Assembly: GCF_018596315.1 (NCBI RefSeq)
Contig: NZ_JAHEAG010000001.1
Span: 806,001 to 870,000 of the forward strand
Length of the DNA stretch: 64,000 nucleotides
Reading direction: 5' to 3'
Source of the DNA: Bradyrhizobium sp. SRL28
Lineage (GTDB): Bacteria > Pseudomonadota > Alphaproteobacteria > Rhizobiales > Xanthobacteraceae
The notes under the pieces were generated by a model that saw only the letters and a list, made by a program, of their open reading frames with translations, was not told the DNA's origin and made no database searches. Shown one piece after another: positions 16,846 through 26,487 of this stretch. The position numbers were made by a program, and so were the translations under genes. Position 1 is the stretch's first letter; each line of letters begins with the position of its first letter.

Positions 16846-18627
16846 TCAGCCGCCCCTGCCGTCTTCTTTCTTCTTGTCGGCGGAAGCCGCAGAAGAGGTG
16901 TCTTCGGGCAAGCCGTTGGCAATCTTGGCCTCGATCTTCGGCAGTTCCTCCGCCTCAGGCTTGAGGTCGCGGGCATGGGCCCACTGGAATTTGGCTTCCA
17001 GCGTCCGCCCGACGCGCCAATAGGCATCGCCGAGATGGTCGTTGATGGTCGGATCCTCGGGCTTGAGATCGATCGCGCGCTCGAGATGCTTCACCGCATC
17101 TTCAAAATTGCCGATCCGATAAAACGCCCAGCCCAGCGAATCCACGATGTAGCCGTCGTCGGGGCGCTGATCGACGGCGCGCCGGATCATCTTCATGCCT
17201 TCGTCGAGATTGATGCCCTGGTCGATCCAGGAATAGCCGAGATAGTTCAGGACATGCGGCTGCTCGGGCTGCAGCTCCAGCGCCTTGCGCATGTCGACCT
17301 CGGCCTTGCTCCACTGCTTGGAACGCTCCTCGCAAATGCCGCGATAATAATAGGTGACCCAGGTGTTCTTGTCCGTCACCCCGGGCATCGCGTCGATCGC
17401 GAGCGTATAGGTGTTGGCGCAATCGTTGAATTTCTTGCGACCGCGCTCGATGTTGCCGAGCGCCATGATGGCTTCGATATCCTTGGGTGCTTCCCCGGTG
17501 ACGCCCTTCAGGATCTTGATCGCCTCGTCGCTGCGGTCGGCGGCATCGAGATTGGTGGCAAGCTGGATCTGCGCGTTGCGCTTGAGCGGCGAACTCGCCG
17601 GCATGCGCTCGTAGACCTTGATCGCCATCTGGGGCTTCTTCACGGACTCATAGAGATCGGCGAGCGACAGCAGCGCCAGCGGATGATTGGGCTGCAGGTA
17701 GAGCGCGAGCTGCAAATAGACCAGCGCCAGATCCTCGCCGCCACGACGGGTCAGCGTGGCGCCGATGCCGTAGAGCGCCTCCGCCGCGCCGGCTTGCGCC
17801 GAATCGACCAGCGGCGGCAGCTTCTTGCCGGCCCGGGTGTCGCGCAGGCCTTCCTGCACCAGCGGATGCCGCGGCAGCTTCTTGTCGAACGCTTCGTAAA
17901 TGCCGGCCGCCGCCGCGCCGTCCTTGTTGCGCGACAACCAGCGCGCATAGGCGTCGGACACGCGCAGCATCGAATCGTCGAGCTTGTAGGCGCGCTCGAA
18001 CCGCGTCCCGGCATCCTTGTCCTTGCCCGAGGTCTCGAGGATCATGCCGGTGTGGAGATCCTTGAAGATCGGATACCATTCAGGGCCGGTCAGCTTGTCG
18101 ATACCTGCAACCGCGGCCTTGGCATCGCCCGCGCCGTAGCTCGCCCATCCCGACAGCAGCGTCGCCACCAGATCGGTAATCGGTCCGCGGATCGACTGGT
18201 TGATGTTGATCTGCGCGGCCGCATATTTCTTCTGCTTGAGGTCACGGACGCCGACCACCAGCCGCGCGACGCGGTTCGCCTTGTCCATCGTCAGGATGCG
18301 GTCGGCGAGCTTGACCGCTTCATCGATGTCGCCATCGGCCAGCGAGGAGATGAAGGCGCGGTCCAGCAGTTCGTTGTTCTTCGGATCGGTGCGCAGCGCG
18401 GAGCGATAGAATGCCGCGGCGGAAGCGGCGTCGCGCTCGACGCTGGCATGCCGCGCGGCGAGGTAGCTGCCCGCCGTCGTCAGCGATTTCAGATCGGCCT
18501 TGCTCGGGAATTGCGCGGCATTGTCGCCCGTGTGTTCGGGCGTCTGGGCCAAAACCGCAGCCGGTGCGGCCAGTGCGGCGAGAGTAATTGCGGCGAAGGT
18601 CCAACGATTCATACGAGTGGAAAGCAT
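16846..18627 (-). CDS. Tetratricopeptide repeat protein, exported
   Basis: This is a protein of about 593 residues with an N-terminal signal peptide (MNRWTFAAITLAALAAPAAV, cleavage after LAQ) followed by many TPR helices. The clearest are in the C-terminal half (QPHVLNYLGYSWIDQGINLD, YIVDSLGWAFYRIGNFEDAV, PTINDHLGDAYWRVGR). Such proteins scaffold periplasmic or outer-membrane complexes. I used the ATG at 18625-18627, with GGAG upstream; an ATG five codons later at 18612 would still leave the signal peptide intact. It probably forms a unit with ispE, 27 bases downstream. Confidence 0.85.
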   Translation of the reverse strand: MLSTRMNRWTFAAITLAALAAPAAVLAQTPEHTGDNAAQFPSKADLKSLTTAGSYLAARHASVERDAASAAAFYRSALRTDPKNNELLDRAFISSLADGDIDEAVKLADRILTMDKANRVARLVVGVRDLKQKKYAAAQININQSIRGPITDLVATLLSGWASYGAGDAKAAVAGIDKLTGPEWYPIFKDLHTGMILETSGKDKDAGTRFERAYKLDDSMLRVSDAYARWLSRNKDGAAAAGIYEAFDKKLPRHPLVQEGLRDTRAGKKLPPLVDSAQAGAAEALYGIGATLTRRGGEDLALVYLQLALYLQPNHPLALLSLADLYESVKKPQMAIKVYERMPASSPLKRNAQIQLATNLDAADRSDEAIKILKGVTGEAPKDIEAIMALGNIERGRKKFNDCANTYTLAIDAMPGVTDKNTWVTYYYRGICEERSKQWSKAEVDMRKALELQPEQPHVLNYLGYSWIDQGINLDEGMKMIRRAVDQRPDDGYIVDSLGWAFYRIGNFEDAVKHLERAIDLKPEDPTINDHLGDAYWRVGRTLEAKFQWAHARDLKPEAEELPKIEAKIANGLPEDTSSAASADKKKEDGRGG

Positions 18628-18892
18628 CACGTTCGCCTAGCTCCAGGATGTATGGCGGGATCGTTACGATCGGTCTCGAATGCTAACCCAAGCGGCGGCA
18701 TCTCGGGCAGCGACAATGCCGCTTTTGGCCCTTAACCGCAAGGATACGGGTTGGCGAATCGATTGGCAGAGTAGGCCCTGAGGGCTCCGATTTAGCCAGC
18801 CTAACCCGGAAACGCTTTTACTATGGCGGTATCGTGGCCGGAGGCGGTATCACCCTCCTCCAGCTCACGCAATCGTGGTCTATGCGGCCTGT

Positions 18893-20551
18893 CTACATAC
18901 CCAGGTAGTTGGGCCCGCCGCCGCCCTCCGGCGGAACCCAGGTGATATTGCCGTTCGGGTCCTTTACGTCGCAGGTTTTGCAGTGGACGCAGTTCTGGGC
19001 GTTGATCTGGAAGCGCGGACCTGCGCCCTCTTCTACCCATTCATACACGCCGGCCGGGCAATAGCGGTTCGACGGACCGGCGTAGACATCGTGCTCGGAC
19101 GTCTTCTGCAGGTTCATGTCGGCGACCTTGAGATGAACCGGCTGGTCCTCTTCATGGTTGGTATTGGAGAGGAACACCGACGACAGTTTGTCGAAGGTTA
19201 GCTTGCCGTCCGGCTTGGGATAGGCGATCGGGGTGTGCGCCTTCGCCGCATCCAGCGTCTTGCGGTCGGGCTTGGCGTGCGACTGGGTCCCGAACAGCGA
19301 GAAGCCCAGCGTGTTGCACCACATGTCGAAGCCGCCGAGCGCCACGCCGATGATGGTGCCGAACTTCGACCATAGCGGCTTGACGTTGCGGACCCGGTGC
19401 AGGTCTCGGCCCACGGCGGAATCCCGCCAGGCGTTTTCGTATTCGACCAGTTCGTCATTGGCGCGGCCGGCGGTAAGCGCTGCGGCGACATGTTCGGCGG
19501 CGAGCATGCCGCTGCCCATCGCGTTGTGCACGCCCTTGATGCGCGGCACGTTGACGAAGCCGGCGGCGCAGCCGATCAGCGCGCCGCCCGGGAAACTCAG
19601 ACGCGGCACCGATTGATAACCGCCCTCGGTGATCGCGCGCGCGCCATAGGAAATCCGCTTGCCGCCTTCGAACACGGTACGAATCGAGGGATGCGTCTTG
19701 AAGCGCTGGAATTCGTCGAACGGCGACAGATACGGATCGTCGTAATTGAGATGCACGACGAAACCGACCGCCACCTTGTTGTCGTCGTAATGATAGAGAA
19801 AGGAACCGCCGCCGGTCGAATTGTTCAAGGGCCAGCCGAACGAATGCTGGATCAGGCCCTTCTGGTGCTTGGCGGGATCGATCTCCCAGACTTCCTTCAG
19901 GCCGATGCCGAACTTCGACGGCTCGCTCTTGGCGTCGAGCGAAAACTTCGCGATCAGCTGCTTGCTCAGGCTGCCGCGGGCGCCTTCGGCGAACAGCGTG
20001 TATTTACCCAACAGTTCCATGCCGCGCGTGAAAGAATCCTTGAGGCTTCCATCCCTGGCGATGCCCATGTCGCCGGTCGCGATGCCGCGCACAGCGCCGT
20101 TGTCGTCATAAAGTACCTCGGCGGCGGCAAAACCGGGATAGATTTCAACGCCGAGCGCCTCCGCCTTCGGCCCCAGCCAACGGCAGACATCGCCGAGCGA
20201 GCCGATATAGCAGTGATGGTTGTTCATCAGCGGCGGCATCGCGAAGTTCGGCAGCCGGATCGCGCTGGTCGCCGTGGTCCAGTAGAAGCGATCGTCCTTG
20301 ACCTGGGTCTTCAGCGGGCAATCGGCATCCTCGCGCCAATCGGGGATCAACTTGTCGAGGGAGACCGGATCGATCACCGCGCCCGATAGGATATGCGCGC
20401 CGACCTCGGACCCCTTTTCCACCACGACGATGCTGAGATCGGCATTGAGCTGCTTCAGCCGGATCGCCGCGGCGAGGCCTGACGGCCCGGCGCCGACGAT
20501 CACGACGTCGAATTCCATGGATTCGCGGGGAGGAAGTTCTTCTGCACTCAT
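18893..20551 (-). CDS. Electron transfer flavoprotein-ubiquinone oxidoreductase
   Basis: ETF-QO passes electrons from fatty-acid and amino-acid oxidation through ETF to ubiquinone at the membrane. The FAD-binding site VVIVGAGPSGLAAAIRLKQL (about residues 15-34) is followed by the ubiquinone/membrane region. The C-terminal 4Fe-4S ferredoxin-like domain has cysteines in CPAGVYEWVEEG and QNCVHCKTCDVKDPNGNITW. The length of 552 is standard. The roughly 260 bases downstream, before the TPR gene, hold no gene I can support. Confidence 0.95.
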   Translation of the reverse strand: MSAEELPPRESMEFDVVIVGAGPSGLAAAIRLKQLNADLSIVVVEKGSEVGAHILSGAVIDPVSLDKLIPDWREDADCPLKTQVKDDRFYWTTATSAIRLPNFAMPPLMNNHHCYIGSLGDVCRWLGPKAEALGVEIYPGFAAAEVLYDDNGAVRGIATGDMGIARDGSLKDSFTRGMELLGKYTLFAEGARGSLSKQLIAKFSLDAKSEPSKFGIGLKEVWEIDPAKHQKGLIQHSFGWPLNNSTGGGSFLYHYDDNKVAVGFVVHLNYDDPYLSPFDEFQRFKTHPSIRTVFEGGKRISYGARAITEGGYQSVPRLSFPGGALIGCAAGFVNVPRIKGVHNAMGSGMLAAEHVAAALTAGRANDELVEYENAWRDSAVGRDLHRVRNVKPLWSKFGTIIGVALGGFDMWCNTLGFSLFGTQSHAKPDRKTLDAAKAHTPIAYPKPDGKLTFDKLSSVFLSNTNHEEDQPVHLKVADMNLQKTSEHDVYAGPSNRYCPAGVYEWVEEGAGPRFQINAQNCVHCKTCDVKDPNGNITWVPPEGGGGPNYLGM

Positions 20552-20679
20552 GATCTGATCTCAGCCCGATTGAGAACGGCTCTAAAGGCTCGTTGTTTCC
20601 GATTTTTGCGGGGAGGACAACCATGGAAATGGCAATGCGAGGCGTTTCACGCCGGCGCGATCCATATTAGATTGGCATA

Positions 20680-21513
20680 ATGGATTTGATCCCCGAACCC
20701 GCGCCTAATGTCAGGCAATTGCTGGCCTTTTATCTGGAGGCCGGGGTCGATTGCGCGTTGACGGAGGAGCCGGTCGACCGGCTGAGCGAGCCCGACGCCC
20801 CGATAACCCCCGTCCCAGTCCGCGAGACGGCGCCACCCCGCCAGTTGCGGGAAACGCCCGCCGCAACGCCGGCAGTTCCGCGCAGCGAAATAGCACCCCC
20901 GCCGGAAGCGGCCATCGCCATCGCGCGCGAAGCGGCGCGGACGGCGCCGACGCTGGAAGCGCTGCGCGCGCTGTTGGAAAATTTCGAGGGCTGCGCGCTC
21001 AAAAACACCGCGACGCGGCTGGTGTTTGCCGACGGCAATCCGCAAGCCCGCATCATGTTCGTCGGCGAAGCGCCCGGACGCGACGAGGACATCGAGGGCC
21101 TGCCCTTCGTCGGACGTTCCGGCAAGCTGCTCGACCGGATGATTGCGGCGATCGGGCTCGATCGCAGCAAGGCCTACATCGCCAATGTGATCCCCTGGCG
21201 GCCGCCCGGCAACCGGACGCCAACGCCGCAGGAAACGCAAATCTGCCTGCCGTTCATCCAGCGGCAGATCGAGCTCGTGAACCCGGACGTGCTGGTGACG
21301 CTCGGCAATCCCTCGACGCAAACGCTGCTGTCGACCCGCGAGGGCATCATGAGAACCCGCGGAAAATGGTTCGACTACGACACCGGCACGCGCTCCATCC
21401 GCGCCATGGCGACGTTCCATCCGGCGTATTTGCTGCGCTCGCCGTCCTACAAGCGGATGTCGTGGCAGGATCTGCGCGCCATTGCGAAGGCGCTGGAACA
21501 GACAGCTTCGTAG
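20680..21513 (+). CDS. Family 4/5-like uracil-DNA glycosylase with incomplete Fe-S ligands
   Basis: The 277-residue protein has the family-4 motif A (VGEAPGRDEDIEGLPFVGRS, residues 128-147), motif B (FHPAYLLR, residues 246-253) and the RPPGNRTPTPQE loop. It should remove uracil from deaminated DNA. Family-4 enzymes carry four cysteines for a 4Fe-4S cluster. Here Cys105 and Cys189 remain, while the other two positions appear as Phe102 and Trp173. The first 90 residues are a proline/alanine-rich extension with weak similarity to anything. The ATG start lacks a strong Shine-Dalgarno. The stop TAG is formed by the first bases of a family-A repeat. Confidence 0.85.
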   Translation: MDLIPEPAPNVRQLLAFYLEAGVDCALTEEPVDRLSEPDAPITPVPVRETAPPRQLRETPAATPAVPRSEIAPPPEAAIAIAREAARTAPTLEALRALLENFEGCALKNTATRLVFADGNPQARIMFVGEAPGRDEDIEGLPFVGRSGKLLDRMIAAIGLDRSKAYIANVIPWRPPGNRTPTPQETQICLPFIQRQIELVNPDVLVTLGNPSTQTLLSTREGIMRTRGKWFDYDTGTRSIRAMATFHPAYLLRSPSYKRMSWQDLRAIAKALEQTAS

Positions 21514-21632
21514 GGGTGGGCAAAGGCTTTGCGCCGTGCCCACCACTTATCCAAATTACGATTCAAAGTGGTGGGCACGCTTCCGCTTTCGCTCGTTGAG
21601 CTACGGCGGACAAGTCGCTTTGCCCACCCTAC
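21510..21632. repeat. Family-A palindromic repeat (copy 3, with insertion)
   Basis: The left arm GTAGGGGTGGGCAAAGGC overlaps the glycosylase stop codon. The right arm is interrupted by about 35 extra bases (including CTCGTTGAGCTACGGCGGAC) before GCTTTGCCCACCCTAC. It lies between convergent genes. Confidence 0.85.
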
Positions 21633-21647
21633 AATCTCAGGATCCGG

Positions 21648-23156
21648 CTACGGCGCCTTCGGCCGCACAATGGCCCAGCCGACGCGCAACAGCGGCTGGC
21701 GGCCATTCACCATCCATTCGAAGGCGCGCGGCACTTCCGGCACGAGGCCGGGAAAGCGTTGCGCAATCTCGGGCGGAGGCGTGCCTGATGTATCTGAGGC
21801 GCGCCAGACCACGACGCCGCCGGTCTGGTTGAATTTCGCGACCGACAGCCACGGCGTTCGTTCGGGCGTGGCGTCGAGCAATAGATGCGGGCGGCCGCGG
21901 CTCATCGCAATGAAACTCGCCAGTTGCGGATCGCCGGCCACGGCGCGCAGCCGCTGATTGGTTCGCCGTTCGAAATTGTCGCCGAAGAATGCGGCAATCG
22001 CTTTCGCCGGCAGCGAGGTCGTCACTTCGGCAGTTCCAGTCCAGGGCACAAATAATGTGGTCGCAATCACCGCGAGGGCGGGAGCGGCGAGCGCCGCGGC
22101 CCAAACCGCGCGCAGCACGCGCTGGCGCCGCAGGTAGAGCAGATCGCCGGTAGCCACGATCACGGCAAGTCCGGACATCAGCAAGGCAACGCCCGCGCCG
22201 CCTACGACATGGTCGAAATTGAACAGCCCGGCCAGGAAACTTCCGAGCAGCGCCGGAGCGATGGCGAAGAAATAGACGAAGTCGCGCGCCAGCGGATCGA
22301 CCGGCGGCCGGTAGATGATCGGCGCTTCCCCGGCATTGCGGGCGAACCAGCCGGAATTGAGGATTGCCAGCAGCACGATGGCGGACATCGCGAGCACCAG
22401 GCCTATGAGCAGCCAGCCCCATTGCAGGATTCGCGCGCCGAGATCGGAGATCGCGGGCCACGGCGGCATGGCGAATGCATCGGCGCGGAGCAGCCAGATC
22501 AGATAGGGCAATACCAGGACGACGATCACGAGCAGCGCGTAGAGCGGATCGAGCGACGTCAGCACGCGCCGTCCGCGCGGGGTGGCAACGGCAAATCCGG
22601 CGAGCAGCAGCAACATTAAGGGCGCGGCCGACGTCGTCAGCAGCAACAGCCCGGCCTCGATCGACCAGGCGAACCACGCGTTGCGCCGGTTCTGGCCGAT
22701 CAATTGCCAGGAATGCAGCAACAGCAGCGCCCATAGCGGGCGCGCCAGCACCAGCGGGCCGAACTCGACGCCGGGCGAGCTGAACGCCACCACCGTCATC
22801 GAGAGCAGGACCGCGAGCACCGCCTGCTGCCCGCCGATGATCGCGCGGGCCAGTTGATAATAGATCCAGAAGGTGGCGACGGCGCAGGCTTGCGCCAGTA
22901 GATAGACGCCGAACATGTGGTTGCCGGCAGCGCGGAAGGCGATGTCGGCGAGCCAGAACGCCAGCGGCGGACCGAGCCAGGTTCCAACCTGGTATTCCCG
23001 GCCGAAGGCCAGCACGGTCGCAAGGTCGCCGGGCGGGCTCCGGTAGAGCAGCATCGGCAGGAACAGCCAAAGTCCGGCCTGGGCCAGCACCACGATCCAG
23101 ACCACCAGCCGCGGCCGGGCGCGGATCAGTTCGACAACGAGCGAGGTGAAGCGCAT
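21648..23156 (-). CDS. ArnT/GT39-like membrane glycosyltransferase
   Basis: About 502 residues with roughly ten to twelve transmembrane helices and a soluble C-terminal domain. The layout matches the dolichyl-phosphate-mannose/ArnT (GT39-like) family: an acidic periplasmic first loop (YRSPPGDLATVLAFGREYQ), then GPPLAFWLADIAFRAAG. These enzymes transfer sugars from lipid carriers to lipid A, proteins or glycans at the periplasmic face. The acceptor is unknown. I used the ATG at 23154-23156; a TTG-initiated extension to 23231 would add 25 basic residues. It follows rnhB on the same strand. Confidence 0.75.
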   Translation of the reverse strand: MRFTSLVVELIRARPRLVVWIVVLAQAGLWLFLPMLLYRSPPGDLATVLAFGREYQVGTWLGPPLAFWLADIAFRAAGNHMFGVYLLAQACAVATFWIYYQLARAIIGGQQAVLAVLLSMTVVAFSSPGVEFGPLVLARPLWALLLLHSWQLIGQNRRNAWFAWSIEAGLLLLTTSAAPLMLLLLAGFAVATPRGRRVLTSLDPLYALLVIVVLVLPYLIWLLRADAFAMPPWPAISDLGARILQWGWLLIGLVLAMSAIVLLAILNSGWFARNAGEAPIIYRPPVDPLARDFVYFFAIAPALLGSFLAGLFNFDHVVGGAGVALLMSGLAVIVATGDLLYLRRQRVLRAVWAAALAAPALAVIATTLFVPWTGTAEVTTSLPAKAIAAFFGDNFERRTNQRLRAVAGDPQLASFIAMSRGRPHLLLDATPERTPWLSVAKFNQTGGVVVWRASDTSGTPPPEIAQRFPGLVPEVPRAFEWMVNGRQPLLRVGWAIVRPKAP

Positions 23157-23237
23157 GAAACGTCCGAATGCCGGGCCGAGCAGCCCTGTCCCCCAAGGAC
23201 GTTTGATAGAGCGCACGAGCCGCCGAGGCAACCGGCC

Positions 23238-24017
23238 TCAGATCGTGACTGAAATCTCGGAAGTAATCTCCGCATCAACGGTAAAGAGATCGGGCTCGAC
23301 CGTCTCCTCGACTGTCTCAGGGTAATGTTTCTGCCGCGCGGCTATGACCGGCGCGAAAAATCGGCGGTGGTGGATGCTCGGCCCTAACCGGTCCAGCGCC
23401 TCGCGATGTTCCGGCACGGCGTAGCCCTTGTGGTTCTCGAAGCCGTAGCCCGGGCAATCCAGCGCCAATGCGCTCATCAGGCGGTCGCGCGTCACCTTGG
23501 CGATGATCGAGGCGGCTGCGATCGACATGACAATGCCGTCGCCGCCGATCACAGCGTCGCAGTCGCAGGGCACGTCGATCTTGTCGCGGCCGTCGACGAA
23601 AACGTGCTTCGGTATCTCGGGCAGCGCACAGACCGTGCGCGCCAGCGCCCACAGCGAGGCGCGCAAGATGTTGTCGCGATCGATCCGCGCCGGCGAGGCA
23701 AAGGCGACCGCAAAGGACGATGTCGCGCAGATCTCCTCGAACAATTCCTCGCGGCGCTCGGCGGTCAGCCGCTTGGAATCGTCGATCCCCCTGGGGATTC
23801 GCTTGGGATCGAGCACGACGGCGGCCGCCACCACCGGACCCGCCAGCGGCCCGCGCCCGGCCTCGTCGCAGCCCGCCACCGGCCAGACGCCGCGCTTGAT
23901 CAGCGCCCGCTCGCGGCGAAAGCTCGGCGGCGCGACGGCGATCACGCCCTTGGGCAGCTCGACCTGTTCCTTGCCGGCTTTCTTGTCAGTTCTCTTGGCG
24001 GACTTGTCCCGAATCAT
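23238..24017 (-). CDS. rnhB: Ribonuclease HII
   Basis: RNase HII nicks RNA in RNA-DNA hybrids, including single ribonucleotides in DNA. The catalytic motif [15 protein letters not shown] has Asp51 and Glu52. [22 protein letters not shown] and [17 protein letters not shown] follow in family order. I chose ATG at 24015-24017 with AGGAT 7 bases upstream, giving 259 residues; the longer frame runs into the neighbouring GNAT gene. The basic N-terminus ([20 protein letters not shown]) is an extension beyond the core. Confidence 0.95.
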   Translation of the reverse strand: MIRDKSAKRTDKKAGKEQVELPKGVIAVAPPSFRRERALIKRGVWPVAGCDEAGRGPLAGPVVAAAVVLDPKRIPRGIDDSKRLTAERREELFEEICATSSFAVAFASPARIDRDNILRASLWALARTVCALPEIPKHVFVDGRDKIDVPCDCDAVIGGDGIVMSIAAASIIAKVTRDRLMSALALDCPGYGFENHKGYAVPEHREALDRLGPSIHHRRFFAPVIAARQKHYPETVEETVEPDLFTVDAEITSEISVTI

Positions 24018-24075
24018 GCCGGGATCCTGCGAAAGTGCGCGCCCGGGCGCAACGGGAAACCCGGCACAATTCCCG

Positions 24076-24651
24076 TTATTCAGCGCGCCGCCGTCGCCAC
24101 TCCCCGGCCTCAATCATATAAACGCTCCGGCTTCCGCGCTTGGGATCCGCAATCGTCTCCCGGAATCGCATTCCGAGCTTCTCGAGCGCGTGAATGGACG
24201 GCGCATTTCGCGGATCGACCATCCCGAGCAATCTGCCGCATTTGAGTTGCTCGAACCCGAAAACCAGCTGCGCCTCGCCGACTTCGGTTGCGATCCCCCT
24301 GCCCCATGCCCGGCGCGCAAGGACAAACCCGATCTCAAAATCGTCGGCCTCCAGCGCCTGGCATGGAGACAAACCCGCGAAGCCGATGACCTCGCCCGCG
24401 GGCTTTTCCGTCAGGACCGCCATCCCCGTGAGGCTTTCGCCGAAGGTGAATGATCTCCGGATGAAATCCTCGGCGGCTTCCCCCGCCATCGGCGCTCCGG
24501 AAAATGCAAAGCGCATCACATCGCTGTCGCCGAGGATCAGATTCTGCAGAACCGATATATCCTCTTCGGCCGTCGCGCGCAGAATCAGGCGCGGCGTCGT
24601 CAAGATGACGAGCGACTGCTTTTTCGATGCTGGCGCGGGCTCTTGGTCCAT
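24076..24651 (-). CDS. GNAT family N-acetyltransferase (RimJ/RimL-like)
   Basis: A 191-residue acetyltransferase with [20 protein letters not shown] at the N-terminus, the acetyl-CoA motif [24 protein letters not shown] and the ending [16 protein letters not shown]. These features place it with the RimJ/RimL/SpeG-type GNATs that acetylate protein N-termini or small amines. I prefer the ATG at 24649-24651 ([11 protein letters not shown]) over a TTG six codons upstream. It ends 58 bases before rnhB begins, on the same strand. Confidence 0.8.
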   Translation of the reverse strand: MDQEPAPASKKQSLVILTTPRLILRATAEEDISVLQNLILGDSDVMRFAFSGAPMAGEAAEDFIRRSFTFGESLTGMAVLTEKPAGEVIGFAGLSPCQALEADDFEIGFVLARRAWGRGIATEVGEAQLVFGFEQLKCGRLLGMVDPRNAPSIHALEKLGMRFRETIADPKRGSRSVYMIEAGEWRRRRAE

Positions 24652-24712
24652 CACGCCTGAATACGGCAATTCACCAGCAGATAGAAGTGGTACGGCCCCA
24701 CTATCAAGGGTT

Positions 24713-25162
24713 CTAATCCGCCAGATGAACCCGCCGGTCGTCGCCGACCTCGATGCCGGGCGCGACCACGACTTCCCAGGGATGGTTGTCGGGATCGCCG
24801 AAATAGCCGGAGTAACCGCCGTAGTCGGTCTTGTGCGCGGGCTTCAACAGCGACGCGCCGCAGGAGATTGCGAAATCCAGCACGGCGTCGACCTCCTCGA
24901 CGGAGCCGCAATTCCAGGCGAGCGTCATTCCGCGAAAGGTTTTCGGCCGCGGCTCATCCGGCAGCGTGGCGTCGCGGGCGAGTTGATCCCACGGGTAAAG
25001 CGCGATCACGGTGCCGCCGGTGTCGAAGAAGGCGACCGCCTCGCCGGTTGCCTGCATTTTTCGGACAAAACCGAGCGCTTCGTAAAAGGCAACGCTGGCG
25101 CGCATGTCGCTGACGCCGAGCGTGATGACGGTGAACCGCGGGGTTGGTGCTTTCGTACTCAT
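24713..25162 (-). CDS. VOC/glyoxalase family protein
   Basis: This 149-residue single-domain vicinal oxygen chelate protein has RFTVITLGVSDMRASVAFYE at the start and the paired ending YSGYFGDPDNHPWEVVVAPG with its probable metal-ligand glutamate. Family members include glyoxalases, fosfomycin-resistance proteins and lactoylglutathione lyases; nothing here identifies the substrate. The ATG follows GGAGG. The Shine-Dalgarno lies directly against the end of a family-B repeat, so the repeat would be in the 5' leader of the mRNA. Confidence 0.8.
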   Translation of the reverse strand: MSTKAPTPRFTVITLGVSDMRASVAFYEALGFVRKMQATGEAVAFFDTGGTVIALYPWDQLARDATLPDEPRPKTFRGMTLAWNCGSVEEVDAVLDFAISCGASLLKPAHKTDYGGYSGYFGDPDNHPWEVVVAPGIEVGDDRRVHLAD

Positions 25163-25175
25163 GCTACTACCTCCG

Positions 25176-25284
25176 CGTCATTGCCTGCGACAAACGCGAA
25201 GCGTTTGCGCAAGGGAGCGAAGCGACGAAGCAATCCATCCTTTCTTGTGGCACGATGGATTGCTTCGCTTCGCTCGCAATGACG
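25176..25284. repeat. Family-B palindromic repeat (copy 2, hairpin-insert variant)
   Basis: The outer arms CGTCATTGC ... GCTCGCAATGACG enclose an extra hairpin CAAACGCGAAGCGTTTG, also found in the copies at 56439 and 57321. The repeat lies between two minus-strand genes and ends 13 bases from the VOC gene start. Confidence 0.85.
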
Positions 25285-25303
25285 ATTACAAATCCTATCG
25301 CTT

Positions 25304-26464
25304 TCAGAACAAACTCAGTTGCTGTCCGCTGCGATTCGGCTTGACGAAATGATCGGTCGTCAGTTTCGAGCGGCGCTTGTTGAGGCCGAGCTTTTCGCAG
25401 GCGATCTCGAAACGCCGTCCTATCATCCAGGCCATCGGGCCGGTGCCCTTCATTCGCGTTCCCCATTGCGAGTCGTAGTCGCGCCCGCCGCGCATGTCGC
25501 GGATCAGGGTGAACACGTGACGGTAACGGTCGGGATAGTTCGCCATCAGCCATTCGCGAAACAGGTCGCGAACTTCCAGCGGCAGCCGCAGCAGCACGTA
25601 GCTTGCTTCCTTGACGCCGGCATGGGCGGCGGCATCGAGAATGCGCTCGATCTCGGAATCGTTCAGCGCGGGGATCACCGGCGCGACCATGACGGTCGCA
25701 GGGATTCCGGCCTCCGACAATTGCCGCAGCGCCTCCAGCCGCTTCGGCGGCGTCGAGGCGCGCGGCTCCATGGTGCGTGCGAGCTTGGGATCGAGCGTGG
25801 TCACGGAAATGGCGACCTTGGCCAAATTGCGCTTCGCCATCCGCTGCAGAATATCGATGTCGCGCGTCACCAGCGCCGATTTGGTGACGATGCCGACGGG
25901 GTGGCCGGCCCTATCGAGCACTTCGAGAATGCCGCGCATGATTTTGTAATCGCGCTCGATCGGCTGATAGGGATCGGTGTTGGTGCCGATCGCGATCATG
26001 CGCGGCTCGTAACCCGAAGCGGCCAGTTCCTTCTCGAGCAGTTCCGGCGCGTCGGGCTTGGCGAGCAGCTTGGATTCGAAATCGAGCCCGGGCGACAGGC
26101 CGAGAAAGGCATGCGTCGGCCGCGCGAAGCAATAGACGCAGCCATGCTCACAGCCGCGATAGGGATTGATCGAGCGGTCGAACCCGATGTCGGGCGAGTC
26201 GTTGCGGGTGATGACCTTGCGCGAGGTATCGAGCGATACCGTCGTCTTGAACGGCGGCAGGTCGTCCAGGCTCTGCCAGCCATCGTCGAAGGCGACCCGT
26301 GCCTCGGCCTCGAACCGGCCGCTCTGGTTGGACTGCGCGCCACGGCCGCGCCGCCGCTGGCCTTCGATCGCGACAGCAAGCTCAGGAAATGGTGTTGCAC
26401 CCGCCGGCTCGGAGGGCGCCGTGACCGGCGGGTGCTTGAGGGCATGAGAGGATGCTCGGCTCAT
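25304..26464 (-). CDS. PA0069/SplB-like radical SAM protein
   Basis: The 386-residue protein has the radical SAM cysteine motif in NPYRGCEHGCVYCFARP (Cys105, Cys109, Cys112). It belongs to the COG1533 group related to spore photoproduct lyase, often annotated as DNA repair photolyase. Other conserved blocks are AIGTNTDPYQPIERDYKIMR and VAPVIPALNDSEIERIL. A 4Fe-4S cluster and SAM radical chemistry are expected; the substrate is not established for this family. A sequence matching the alphaproteobacterial SOS box lies 24 bases upstream of the start, which would fit a DNA-damage role. Confidence 0.85.
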   Translation of the reverse strand: MSRASSHALKHPPVTAPSEPAGATPFPELAVAIEGQRRRGRGAQSNQSGRFEAEARVAFDDGWQSLDDLPPFKTTVSLDTSRKVITRNDSPDIGFDRSINPYRGCEHGCVYCFARPTHAFLGLSPGLDFESKLLAKPDAPELLEKELAASGYEPRMIAIGTNTDPYQPIERDYKIMRGILEVLDRAGHPVGIVTKSALVTRDIDILQRMAKRNLAKVAISVTTLDPKLARTMEPRASTPPKRLEALRQLSEAGIPATVMVAPVIPALNDSEIERILDAAAHAGVKEASYVLLRLPLEVRDLFREWLMANYPDRYRHVFTLIRDMRGGRDYDSQWGTRMKGTGPMAWMIGRRFEIACEKLGLNKRRSKLTTDHFVKPNRSGQQLSLF

Positions 26465-26487
26465 GAAGCGAACATAGCACGCCGAAA

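Noticed and set aside
15865..18735. A 956-codon open frame on the plus strand over ispE and the TPR gene
   Set aside because: It crosses two well-supported genes and a family-A repeat, and has arginine/histidine-rich shadow composition.
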